Shown piece by piece: positions 44,596 through 52,433 of a stretch of 64,000 nucleotides of DNA (position 1 is the stretch's first letter; every line of letters begins with the position of its first letter). Source of the DNA: an uncultured Lachnospiraceae bacterium (GTDB taxonomy: Bacteria > Bacillota > Clostridia > Lachnospirales > Lachnospiraceae); contig CADAOZ010000001.1 in assembly GCA_902789735.1 (NCBI GenBank), positions 124,001 through 188,000 of the forward strand, read 5' to 3'. The notes beneath the pieces are model-generated. The model made no database searches. It saw only the letters and a program-made list of their open reading frames with translations, and was not told the origin of the DNA. The position numbers and the translations under genes were made by a program.

Positions 44596-46605
44596 TCAGT
44601 CAAAGAAACCGAGTTTGTCAATTGTCAGCAGGATGTTTCTGCCTTCCTCGGTACCTTCAATAATCCTTCTGGCACGCATGGAGTCACCGATGTTGAGGAC
44701 TTCGGTCTGTGTATCGCCGAACGTGTCTTCCAGAGCCTGGAGCAGAGGTGTCTTTGCTCTCATGCCGAGGCACATGAAGCCGTAATCGAAAGGTACTTCC
44801 TCGATCTCGCCTTCGGGATTCTTGACGATGAATTTATCGTTCTGGACTTCCTGCAGAGCGGTCTTTACCATCTGGCGTACATGGTATTTCTCCATCTTGG
44901 CAGCGGTATCACACTTGGTTACGGGATCCAGGCCGTTGCCGATGGCGGGCAGCATCTCGATCATGGTGACCGCTGCGCCGTGCTCGGTGAAGTATTCCAT
45001 GACATCCAGGCCGACAGCGCCGCCGCCGACAACAGCGACCTTCTTGTCGCTCATATCGTCCGCGTAGCCGCCCTTGTTGATCATGTCGATCATGCCCAGA
45101 ACGGACTTGACATTGGTGCCTTCCTTGTCGACCAGGTCATGCAGGCCTTTGATCGGAGGCAGGGTAGGAGAAGAACCGGTGGCATTGACAACGATGTCGG
45201 GGTTGAATGCCTTGACCATATCTACGTTGGCGTCGGTATTGGTCAGGATGAAGAGGTTCTTGAGCTTTCTGGCGCGATGCTCCAGATATCTGGGGAAGTC
45301 TTTCATACGATGCTTGTCCGGGATATCGGAAATGATCGCGGACAGACCGCCCAGCTTGCCGGTCTTTTCGATCAGGACGACGGTACAGCCGACTTCCGCA
45401 GCGGTGCAGGCAGCTTCCAGACCCGCGGTACCCGCGCCGATGACGACGACGTTGCAGGCCTTTGTGACTTTGCGCTTGTAGTAATCTTCGCCGGAGTTGA
45501 CGGCAGGGTTGACTGTGCAGCGGATGGGACGGTTGAGGCCGATCCGGTGGCCCGCGCAGCCTACGTTACAGGAGATGCACTTGCGCAGGTCGTCTTCGTG
45601 GCCGAAACGTACCTTGTTGACCCATTCGGGATCGGCGATCAGGCCGCGGCCCATACCGATCAGGTCGGCGTCGCCGGATGCCAGGATCTCTTCCGCGCGC
45701 TTGGGATCACGGATGTTGCCCATGGTCATGCAGGGTTTGCCATATTTCTCTTTGACAGCTCTTGCCATGTAGGAACGCCAGCCGTCAGGCAGATAGTTGG
45801 CGTCGATCTGGAACTGGATGGAAGCGTTCAGGCCGGCGGAAACATCGAATACATCGACTTCTTCCTGGATATACTGCAGATACTCAAGGGTATCTTCCAG
45901 AGTATTGCCGCCTTCTACGAACTCATCAGCGCTGATACGGACAAAAATAGGGAAGAAAGGTCCGACCTGTTTACGGACTTCCTCGATGACCAGCTTGGCG
46001 AATCTGGCACGGTTCTCGCTGGAGCCGCCGAATTCATCGGTTCTCTTATTGGTGGTGGGAGAAAGGAACTGGCTGATCAGATAGGAATGGCCGCAGTGGA
46101 TCTCGACCGCGTCAAAACCGCAGGCCTGGGCGCGCTTGGCCGCTTCACCGTATTTCTTGACAATACGATAGATCTCTTCCTTTTCCAGGGGTCTCGGGAT
46201 CTCGCCGCCTGCCTTGGAAGGAATATTGGAAGCGGAAACGGGCTGCATGCCTGTTCTGGAAGACATGGCGGAAGCGCCGGCATGGTTGATCTGGATCGCG
46301 ATGCAGGCACCGTGCTTATGGACTTCGTCACAGAGCTTGTAGAGACGGGGCATATAGTTGTCCTTGTCAATACGAAGCTGGGTGGTACCGTTGGAACCTT
46401 CGGGTGAATCTACACTCGCGTTTTCGACGATCAGAAGGCCGGTGCCGCCTTTGGCTCTCTGGACATAATAATGGATGTGAAGAAAGCTCATTTCACCGGT
46501 CTGCTCACCATAGTTGGTGCCCATAGGTGTCATAACGATGCGGTTGCGCATGGTCATACGGCGAACAGTAAAAGGCTCAAAAATATGAGGATAGTTGCTT
46601 TTCAT
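44596..46605 (-). CDS. FMN/4Fe-4S/FAD ene-reductase (old yellow enzyme / 2,4-dienoyl-CoA reductase-like) of the hydroaromatic locus
   Basis: This 669-residue protein is read from ATG 46605, preceded by GGAGG five bases away; the longer start at 46629 has no site. Residues 1-340 form an FMN barrel with the OYE-type segments INHAG and HCGHSYLISQFLSP. Residues near 345-370 carry CISCNVGC followed 12 residues later by another Cys, a 4Fe-4S cluster motif. The rest has an FAD fold (VVVIGAGTAGLEAA) and an NAD(P) fold (VAVVGGGAVGLD). Such enzymes reduce activated C=C bonds in 2-enoates, enones or dienoyl-CoA. It faces aroE-MFS-aroD across a LysR gene, and its promoter holds the shared dyad, so I infer reduction of a shikimate- or dehydroshikimate-derived ring. 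Confidence 0.88.
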   Translation of the reverse strand: MKSNYPHIFEPFTVRRMTMRNRIVMTPMGTNYGEQTGEMSFLHIHYYVQRAKGGTGLLIVENASVDSPEGSNGTTQLRIDKDNYMPRLYKLCDEVHKHGACIAIQINHAGASAMSSRTGMQPVSASNIPSKAGGEIPRPLEKEEIYRIVKKYGEAAKRAQACGFDAVEIHCGHSYLISQFLSPTTNKRTDEFGGSSENRARFAKLVIEEVRKQVGPFFPIFVRISADEFVEGGNTLEDTLEYLQYIQEEVDVFDVSAGLNASIQFQIDANYLPDGWRSYMARAVKEKYGKPCMTMGNIRDPKRAEEILASGDADLIGMGRGLIADPEWVNKVRFGHEDDLRKCISCNVGCAGHRIGLNRPIRCTVNPAVNSGEDYYKRKVTKACNVVVIGAGTAGLEAACTAAEVGCTVVLIEKTGKLGGLSAIISDIPDKHRMKDFPRYLEHRARKLKNLFILTNTDANVDMVKAFNPDIVVNATGSSPTLPPIKGLHDLVDKEGTNVKSVLGMIDMINKGGYADDMSDKKVAVVGGGAVGLDVMEYFTEHGAAVTMIEMLPAIGNGLDPVTKCDTAAKMEKYHVRQMVKTALQEVQNDKFIVKNPEGEIEEVPFDYGFMCLGMRAKTPLLQALEDTFGDTQTEVLNIGDSMRARRIIEGTEEGRNILLTIDKLGFFD

Positions 46606-46707
46606 GAAAACCTCCGATAAAAATCTCACAATCGTGATCCGTAAGCCGGATCTACTGCTTATTCAGGGTCAAAAGGCAGTAAAGGTGAATTCATGATTTA
46701 CAATATA

Positions 46708-46736
46708 ATAATAGTGTAAAAATCTTCTGATGTCTA
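46708..46736 (-). promoter_or_regulatory. promoter of the ene-reductase gene
   Basis: On the minus strand TAGACA (46736-46731) and TATTAT (46713-46708) are 17 bases apart. Start of transcription is expected near 46701, leaving about 95 bases of leader. Confidence 0.7.
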
Positions 46737-46752
46737 TTGCGTCTTTAAGACA

Positions 46753-46779
46753 GAATCAATAGATATTGGCTATTGATTC
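46753..46779 (-). promoter_or_regulatory. candidate LysR-family binding site, ene-reductase side
   Basis: The site is a perfect inverted repeat on the minus strand: GAATCAATAG, seven bases, then CTATTGATTC. It contains T-N11-A, the LysR-type core. Its centre lies 65 bases upstream of the predicted start of transcription, and it overlaps the last codons of the LysR gene. A related dyad is at 47737-47763. Confidence 0.7.
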
Positions 46780-47678
46780 TTTGCGGCCAGCATGGCCGCG
46801 GAGTCCTCTCTGATAAAACGGATCAGGCTCTGGACCGCGGGCATCTGGTAGCGTCCGCTCATAAAAGCCATATAAACGGTATGATGTTTCTGGACCCGTT
46901 CCGGCAGATGACAGATCCGGATGCTGCCGCGATGGATGGCGTCGCAGTCCGCGACCAGGCCGATCCCCATGTTCTCCGCTACAAAAGAGGTGATCCCGTT
47001 TTCGTCGGGGGATTCGCAGATAATGGCGGGGTGCAGATCGTGCTCACGGAAGAATTTCCGGGAAGCCTGCCCGAGGCCGGATGACCGGTCATAGCTGATC
47101 AGGGGATATTTTTCAAAATCCTGCAGGTCGATGGTGTCCTTGGCAGCCAGAGGATGATTTTTGGGGACGATCACGACCATTTCCTGGATCAGAACGGGCA
47201 CAAAGCAGACGGTAGGCTCATTTCCGGAGAAGGAACCAAAGACAAGGTCATATTTTCCAGTTTTCAGTCCCTGCAGATTGCTGTCGGTCAGTCCCTGGTA
47301 AAAGTTAAAGGTCACATTCTCATTGCCGGGCAGGCACTGGAACCGACGGATCATCTGGGGAATATAGGAATGGGCAAGGGGGGCTACATAAGCGATATCA
47401 ATATGGCCGGCGCCGTCGGCCAGTTCCTGCATCCGGGCCTGGGAATTCCTGACCTGCTGCAGGATGGTGCCCGCGTGGGACAGAAAGAGACGGCCGGGCT
47501 TGGTCAGAATGACGCCGCGGCCCCTTTTTTCGAACAGGGTCAGTCCGATCTCGGCTTCCAGCTGGTTGATGGCCCGGCTCAGCGAGGGCTCGGAGATGCC
47601 CAGTTTTTCAGCCGCCTGGTTGAAGTGTTCCAGCCGCGCGGCTTCATAAAAATATTCAAGCTGTTTGATTGTGATCAT
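46770..47678 (-). CDS. LysR-family transcriptional regulator of the hydroaromatic locus (QuiR-like)
   Basis: This 302-residue protein has a LysR N-terminal winged helix-turn-helix (residues 1-60: FYEAARLEHFNQAAEKLGISEPSLSRAINQLE in part, then GLTLFEKRGRGVILT). A periplasmic-binding-protein-like effector domain follows (residues 90-300). It lies between the ene-reductase and the divergent aroE gene. In Listeria a LysR protein, QuiR, responds to shikimate and controls comparable genes. The effector here is inferred to be a hydroaromatic acid because of the neighbours and the two matching dyads. Confidence 0.9.
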   Translation of the reverse strand: MITIKQLEYFYEAARLEHFNQAAEKLGISEPSLSRAINQLEAEIGLTLFEKRGRGVILTKPGRLFLSHAGTILQQVRNSQARMQELADGAGHIDIAYVAPLAHSYIPQMIRRFQCLPGNENVTFNFYQGLTDSNLQGLKTGKYDLVFGSFSGNEPTVCFVPVLIQEMVVIVPKNHPLAAKDTIDLQDFEKYPLISYDRSSGLGQASRKFFREHDLHPAIICESPDENGITSFVAENMGIGLVADCDAIHRGSIRICHLPERVQKHHTVYMAFMSGRYQMPAVQSLIRFIREDSAAMLAAKNQ

Positions 47679-47736
47679 ATCGGATAAACCTCCTTAATCA
47701 TCCTTAATAAATCATAACATAAAGCATCTCATTATG

Positions 47737-47763
47737 GAATTAGTACATAAAAAGTATTAAATT
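47737..47763 (+). promoter_or_regulatory. candidate LysR-family binding site, aroE side
   Basis: GAATTAGTAC, seven bases, then GTATTAAATT is an imperfect dyad with a T-N11-A core (TAC-N7-GTA). It shares seven of ten left-arm and six of ten right-arm bases with the site at 46753-46779. Its centre is about 64 bases upstream of the predicted start of transcription. Confidence 0.65.
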
Positions 47764-47778
47764 TCGGCAAAGGTGCGA

Positions 47779-47807
47779 TTGATGTTAAATAATTGACAAT
47801 TTATAAT
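47779..47807 (+). promoter_or_regulatory. promoter of the aroE-MFS-aroD unit
   Basis: TTGATG at 47779-47784 and a perfect TATAAT at 47802-47807 are 17 bases apart. The leader to the start codon is about 110 bases. Confidence 0.75.
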
Positions 47808-47924
47808 GAAGTAAGGGTTAAAAGCAGTAACAGGTTGTCAGAGCTGTCTGTCGACCGCGTGTACGCGGCAGTGACAGCACCACAGGAATCCGATGATTCC
47901 GCTATACACAGAAGGGAGTACACT

Positions 47925-48803
47925 ATGGCAGAAAGATTAACAGGTCACACAGAGCTGGTCGGACTGATGGCATACCCGATCCGTCATTCCAGTTCCCCCG
48001 CGATGCACAACGAGGCTTTTGCATATCTCGGAATTGATATGGCATATCTGGCATTTGAAGTCGATAACAGCACCCTGGAGGACGCGATCAAGGGCATGCG
48101 CGCTTTAAAGCTGGTCGGTTCCAATGTTTCCATGCCCAACAAGACTGTCGTAGGTCAGTATCTGGACGAGCTTTCACCCGCGGCGAAACTGATCGGCGCT
48201 GTCAATACCATCGTAAATGACAACGGACGCCTGATCGGCCACTGCACGGATGGTATCGGTTATATGCAGTCTCTGAAGGATTATGACATCGATGTGATCG
48301 GCAAGAAAATGACTGTTGTCGGTGCCGGCGGCGCGGCTACCGCGATCGAGATCCAGGCAGCTCTGGACGGCGTTGCGGAAATTTCCATCTTCAACATCAA
48401 GGATAAATTCTATGAGACAGGCGTTGAGACCTGCCGCAAGATCAACGAGAACACCAGCTGCAAGGCGACCATGTATGACCTGGCCGACCATGAAGCGCTG
48501 CGCAGAGAGATCGAGTCCTCCTACCTGCTGGCCAACGCGACCGGCATGGGCATGAAGCCCCTGGAAGGCAAGACATGGCTTCCCGACAAGTCCTATCTGC
48601 GTCCTGACCTGATCGTCACAGATACGGTCTACGCGCCTGCAGAGACCGAGTTCCTCCGCATTGCCAAGGAAGTCGGCTGCAAGAACATGAACGGTTTCGG
48701 CATGATGCTCTTCCAGGGCGCTGCCGGCTTCAAGATGTGGACCGGACAGGATATGCCGATCGAGCATATGAAGGAGGTTCTGGGGATCAAATACGGTGAC
48801 TGA
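47925..48803 (+). CDS. shikimate/quinate dehydrogenase (AroE/YdiB family), catabolic-type context
   Basis: This 292-residue protein is read from ATG 47925 behind AAGGGAG; the longer frame from 47793 runs through the promoter. It has the substrate motif HSSSPAMHN, the catalytic Lys in NVSMPNKT, CTDGIGY with the catalytic Asp, and the nucleotide loop VVGAGGAATAIE. The family reversibly reduces 3-dehydroshikimate to shikimate; YdiB-type members also oxidise quinate. Its place beside an MFS transporter, a dehydroquinase and a LysR gene suggests a role in using external quinate or shikimate rather than the main biosynthetic route. Confidence 0.9.
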   Translation: MAERLTGHTELVGLMAYPIRHSSSPAMHNEAFAYLGIDMAYLAFEVDNSTLEDAIKGMRALKLVGSNVSMPNKTVVGQYLDELSPAAKLIGAVNTIVNDNGRLIGHCTDGIGYMQSLKDYDIDVIGKKMTVVGAGGAATAIEIQAALDGVAEISIFNIKDKFYETGVETCRKINENTSCKATMYDLADHEALRREIESSYLLANATGMGMKPLEGKTWLPDKSYLRPDLIVTDTVYAPAETEFLRIAKEVGCKNMNGFGMMLFQGAAGFKMWTGQDMPIEHMKEVLGIKYGD

Positions 48804-48947
48804 TCCATTTGATCCGGGGATGAGATTCTGAGTTTTGAAACTGACGGCAGACAGCGGATCCTTCCGGGTCCGGTGCCTGTCCGTATAATCTGAACGGGCA
48901 GGAAATCCTTTTCCTGACCGAAAAAAAATAATAAGGAAAAATAGAGA

Positions 48948-50129
48948 ATGAAAACAAAATATTTACCTGCGGCACTAATTCTGTATATGAACTATTTCAT
49001 CCATGGTATCGGCTGTTCCATCCTCGGACAGCAGGTCATCAAGGAGATGCTGGTCTCAAGATGGGGACTGGCTGATGTAGCGATCATCACTGCCGTATCC
49101 GCCAACCTGGGCCTGGGCCGTCTGATTTCCCTGCCTTTCGCGGGACCTCTTTCCGATAAGCTGGGCCGCCGTCTTTCCGTTATCATCGGCTGCGCTTCCT
49201 ATGCCCTGTTCTTCTTCGGCCTGGCATGGGCGCCTTCCTACGGGATCGGCTGTATCGTTGCCATCCTGGGCGGTCTTGCCAACTCTTTCCTGGATACCGC
49301 GACCTATCCTGCGGTAGCGGAGATCATCGACAAGTATACCGGTATCGCTACTATGGGCATCAAGTTCTTTATCTCCATCTCTCAGATGCTGATGCCCTTC
49401 TTCCTGGGTCTTGCGGTCGGTTCCGCCTTTGGCTATAACGGACTGCTGTATGCCGGCGGTATTGCCATCGCGGTTCTGGGCGTGCTCTGCATTTTCGCGC
49501 CCCTGCCCGCAGCATCCGAGAGCGGCAAGAAGGAATCCCTGCTCCAGAACATCAAGAACGCCCACTGGACTGCTGAGTCCATCGCTCTGATCGCCATCGG
49601 TTTCACATCCACCGCTACATTCCAGCTGTGGCTGAACTGCGCGCAGACTTTCGCCAAGGAGATCGCGGGCGTTCCCTCTGAAGAAGCGGCCATCATGCAG
49701 ACCTATTATTCCGTAGGTACTTTCGCGGCTCTGATCATTACCGCTTTCCTGATCACAAAGTTCAAACAGGTCAGGTTCCTGGTCATTTATCCCGGGATCT
49801 GCGTCGCTACCCTGATTGCTGTCTATATGATCAGAACACCTGCGATCTGTAAGATCGGCGCGTTCCTGATCGGTTATGCCGGCGCGGGCGGTGTCCTGCA
49901 GATGGCGACCGCAACGGTCAACGACCTGTTCCCCAAGATCAAGGGTACTATTACCTCTCTGGTCATGATCGCTTCCTCTATCTGTAACTATACGATCCTG
50001 AAGGCAGCTTCTACCATGTCAGCCCCCAGTGTCATCATCATGAACCTGGTCATCACTGCCATCGGTGTTGCCCTGGCCCTGTTCGTAAATCTCAGATACG
50101 GTACGCTTTTAGAGAAAGCTGAGCAGTGA
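48948..50129 (+). CDS. MFS transporter, probable quinate/shikimate permease
   Basis: This 393-residue protein has 12 predicted membrane helices and the MFS loop motif GPLSDKLGRRLSVIIG between helices 2 and 3. AAGGAAAA precedes ATG 48948. It is the middle gene between aroE and aroD, so import of a hydroaromatic acid is the simplest role. The substrate is inferred from context only. Confidence 0.85.
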   Translation: MKTKYLPAALILYMNYFIHGIGCSILGQQVIKEMLVSRWGLADVAIITAVSANLGLGRLISLPFAGPLSDKLGRRLSVIIGCASYALFFFGLAWAPSYGIGCIVAILGGLANSFLDTATYPAVAEIIDKYTGIATMGIKFFISISQMLMPFFLGLAVGSAFGYNGLLYAGGIAIAVLGVLCIFAPLPAASESGKKESLLQNIKNAHWTAESIALIAIGFTSTATFQLWLNCAQTFAKEIAGVPSEEAAIMQTYYSVGTFAALIITAFLITKFKQVRFLVIYPGICVATLIAVYMIRTPAICKIGAFLIGYAGAGGVLQMATATVNDLFPKIKGTITSLVMIASSICNYTILKAASTMSAPSVIIMNLVITAIGVALALFVNLRYGTLLEKAEQ

Positions 50130-50180
50130 CGGGTCTGAAACGGCCGGAGTGATTGCTGTAAAAGAATAAAAATTGTCCCG

Positions 50181-50205
50181 CAGGCAGCCCTTTCAAGGCT
50201 GCCTG
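50181..50205 (+). other. intercistronic hairpin between the MFS gene and aroD
   Basis: CAGGCAGCC pairs perfectly with GGCTGCCTG around a seven-base loop and no T run follows, so an mRNA processing or protection role is more likely than termination. Confidence 0.55.
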
Positions 50206-50245
50206 TACGGTAGTACATGCATCCTTAATAATTGGAGGTGTTACC

Positions 50246-51010
50246 ATGAGCAAAACTGTAGAAGTACGCGGCGTCAAGATCGGTGAAGGCATTCCCAAGA
50301 TCATCGTTCCCATCGTAGCCAAGACAAAAGAAGAGATCCTCGCGGCAGCGGCTTCCTTCGCAGGTGTCAGATATGATATCGTGGAGTGGCGTGTCGACTG
50401 GTTCGACGGCGTTTTTGATTTCGCGCAGGTAGAGGATGTCCTGAAAGATCTCCGCCCGGCCCTTGGCGATAAGCCCATCCTTTTCACATTCCGTACATCC
50501 AAGGAAGGCGGAGAGAAGGCCATTGAGGCGGATGCTTACGCGGAGCTGAATAAGAAGGCGGCGGCGACCGGTCTTGTTGACATGGTCGACGTGGAGGCAT
50601 TTACAGGCGATGAAATCGTTAAAGACATTATCGCGGGCGCCCATGCCGCCGGCGTGAAGGTCGTAGCTTCCAACCATGATTTCTTCAAGACCCCCGACAA
50701 GGATGATATCGTCGGCAGACTCTGCAAGATGCAGGAGCTGGGCGCGGATATCCCCAAGATCGCGGTCATGCCGCAGAATAAGAAAGATGTCCTGACACTT
50801 CTGGCCGCGACAGAGGAGATGGCAACAAATCACGCGGATCGTCCCATCATCACCATGTCCATGGCTGGTACCGGCCTGATCAGCCGCCTCTGCGGTGAGG
50901 TCTTTGGTTCCGCCGCTACCTTCGGCGCTGTCGGCAAGGTCTCCGCACCCGGCCAGATGAACGCCAAAGATCTGGATACGGTTCTGAAGCTGATCGACGC
51001 AAGCATGTAA
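50246..51010 (+). CDS. aroD: type I 3-dehydroquinate dehydratase
   Basis: Type I dehydroquinase removes water from 3-dehydroquinate through a Schiff-base lysine. The 254-residue protein has YDIVEWRVDWFD, the His-containing SNHDFFKTP and the Schiff-base Lys region PKIAVMPQNKKDV, then ITMSMAGTGLISR. In Listeria and in this arrangement it serves quinate/shikimate conversion with AroE. TTGGAGG precedes the start. A double hairpin follows. Confidence 0.95.
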   Translation: MSKTVEVRGVKIGEGIPKIIVPIVAKTKEEILAAAASFAGVRYDIVEWRVDWFDGVFDFAQVEDVLKDLRPALGDKPILFTFRTSKEGGEKAIEADAYAELNKKAAATGLVDMVDVEAFTGDEIVKDIIAGAHAAGVKVVASNHDFFKTPDKDDIVGRLCKMQELGADIPKIAVMPQNKKDVLTLLAATEEMATNHADRPIITMSMAGTGLISRLCGEVFGSAATFGAVGKVSAPGQMNAKDLDTVLKLIDASM

Positions 51011-51091
51011 TGACGGCGGCATTCCGTGATGCCGGCAGATCATGATGCGCCCTAGGCGGGAGTATCCTATCTCCACATTCTGAAGGATCAG

Positions 51092-51138
51092 AAACAGATC
51101 TGCCTGTTCATGGAAGGGAAGGCAGGCAGATCTGTTTT
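51092..51138 (+). terminator. terminator after aroD
   Basis: AAACAGATCTGCCTG pairs perfectly with CAGGCAGATCTGTTT across a 16-base loop, followed by a T run. Confidence 0.85.
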
Positions 51139-51141
51139 GAT

Positions 51142-51163
51142 AAAAGGGGCTGCAGGCCCCTTT
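51142..51163 (+). terminator. second hairpin after aroD
   Basis: AAAGGGGC and GCCCCTTT form an 8-bp stem directly after the first terminator. Confidence 0.6.
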
Positions 51164-51217
51164 ATCATATGCCTTTAAACTTTAATGCATAAAAGCGTTA
51201 ATTCGCAAAAGTTTTTC

Positions 51218-51246
51218 TTGCATTCTGCCATGCCTGCTGTTATTAT
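51218..51246 (+). promoter_or_regulatory. promoter of the chorismate mutase-shikimate kinase gene
   Basis: TTGCAT at 51218-51223 and TATTAT at 51241-51246 are 17 bases apart, downstream of the aroD terminators. The fusion gene can therefore be expressed apart from the hydroaromatic operon. Confidence 0.7.
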
Positions 51247-51309
51247 AAGCCTCAAAGAAAACACAGGGCAGTCAAAGGACTGCAAAAGAGAGAGAACGGG
51301 AGAAAAACG

Positions 51310-52125
51310 ATGGAGCAGCTTGAACAGATTCGTGAAAAGATCAGAGCGTGCGATGACATCATTGTAGGTGCGCTCGCGGAACGTATGCAGCACATTCAGG
51401 AGATCATCAGCTATAAAAAGGCAACAGGGATTCCGATCCTGCAGCCGGAGCAGGAACAGAAACAGACCCGGGCCCTGCTGAATAAACTGGAAGGATCTGA
51501 ATTTGCGGAATTTGAGGAGGAAATCCTGGATATTTTCAAGTATATCTGGAAGAACAGCCGCAGGATCCAGGCCAAAGCCCTGTTTAATTATAATATCTTC
51601 CTGATCGGCTTTATGGGTGCCGGTAAGACCACCATCGCGGCCTCCCTGCAGGAGAAGCTGGAAATGAACCGGGTGGAAATGGACGATCTGATCGTACAGA
51701 AACAGGGCATGTCTGTATCGGAGATCTTTGATGAATACGGTGAGACCTATTTCCGCAATCTGGAGAGCAACTGCCTGATCGAACTGCAGAAACAGAAGCA
51801 GACCATCGTTTCCTGCGGCGGCGGGATCATTGTCAGGCCCGATAACAAGGACCAGATGAAGAAGAACGGCCGTGTGGTCCTGCTGACAGCCAAACCGGAG
51901 ACCGTCCTGGAGCGGGTGCGGGATTCGGATGAGCGTCCCCTGCTCAACAACAATATGAATGTGGATTTCATCAAAAAACTGATGGAGAAGCGGCGGGAGA
52001 GATACCAGGAAGCGGCAGATATCACAGTTTCCACCGACGGCAAGACCACGTCCCAGATCTGCGAGGAGATCATCTCCAAGCTGATCGCGCTGGATAACGG
52101 TTCCCTGCAGGCGCCCGGGGCCTGA
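51310..52125 (+). CDS. chorismate mutase-shikimate kinase fusion protein
   Basis: This 271-residue protein joins two aromatic-pathway enzymes. Residues 1-88 match AroQ-type chorismate mutase, with the active-site R8, R25 and K36 aligned to R11, R28 and K39 of the E. coli enzyme. Residues 93-265 match shikimate kinase: P-loop GFMGAGKTT (100-108), the shikimate-binding DDLI region, CGGGIIVR and the DERPLL lid. The two steps are not consecutive (kinase is three steps before mutase), so the fusion couples the entrance and exit of the chorismate branch. It lies after the quinate/shikimate genes, so it could route imported shikimate into chorismate. Confidence 0.88.
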   Translation: MEQLEQIREKIRACDDIIVGALAERMQHIQEIISYKKATGIPILQPEQEQKQTRALLNKLEGSEFAEFEEEILDIFKYIWKNSRRIQAKALFNYNIFLIGFMGAGKTTIAASLQEKLEMNRVEMDDLIVQKQGMSVSEIFDEYGETYFRNLESNCLIELQKQKQTIVSCGGGIIVRPDNKDQMKKNGRVVLLTAKPETVLERVRDSDERPLLNNNMNVDFIKKLMEKRRERYQEAADITVSTDGKTTSQICEEIISKLIALDNGSLQAPGA

Positions 52126-52136
52126 ACCACAAGTCT

Positions 52137-52208
52137 GGCATCCGGATCATCCGGATGTATAACATCCGGTCCATCCGGATGTATGGCATCCGGATCATCC
52201 GGATGTAT
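52137..52208. repeat. three tandem 24-bp repeats built from ATCCGGAT palindromes
   Basis: Copies lie at 52137-52160, 52161-52184 and 52185-52208. Copies 1 and 3 are identical and copy 2 differs at four positions; a partial fourth unit follows. Each unit holds ATCCGGAT twice or nearly so, so many alternative hairpins are possible. The rest of 52126-52433 has one terminator and a very GC-rich stretch with no supported gene. Confidence 0.85.
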
Positions 52209-52268
52209 GGCAGCCGGGAAGGGCTGGACTTTCAGGTCCTGACACAATATAATGAGGAAAGCAGATGA

Positions 52269-52296
52269 ACAGGGCATTGGCAAATGCCCTGTTTTT
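52269..52296 (+). terminator. terminator upstream of cmk
   Basis: ACAGGGCATT pairs perfectly with AATGCCCTGT across a four-base loop, followed by five T residues. It would end transcripts from the mutase-kinase gene. Confidence 0.85.
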
Positions 52297-52433
52297 CATC
52301 ACAGGCAGCGGGAGGCCCAAAGGGTCTGGCCCGCGGCCCGGACTGCTCCTCCTGTCCCGGCCCGGCCGGGTCCCCGGAGGAACCGGATTTTAAAAGAGAG
52401 GGGCCGGCAGGACCGGCAGACAAGGTGTTTTTC

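Noticed and set aside
47793..47798. TTGACA as the -35 of the aroE promoter
   Set aside because: It is only three bases from the TATAAT, and no -10 lies 17 bases downstream. TTGATG at 47779 has correct spacing.
52137..52208. CRISPR-like array
   Set aside because: The units are directly adjacent with no spacers, and no cas genes are in the window.
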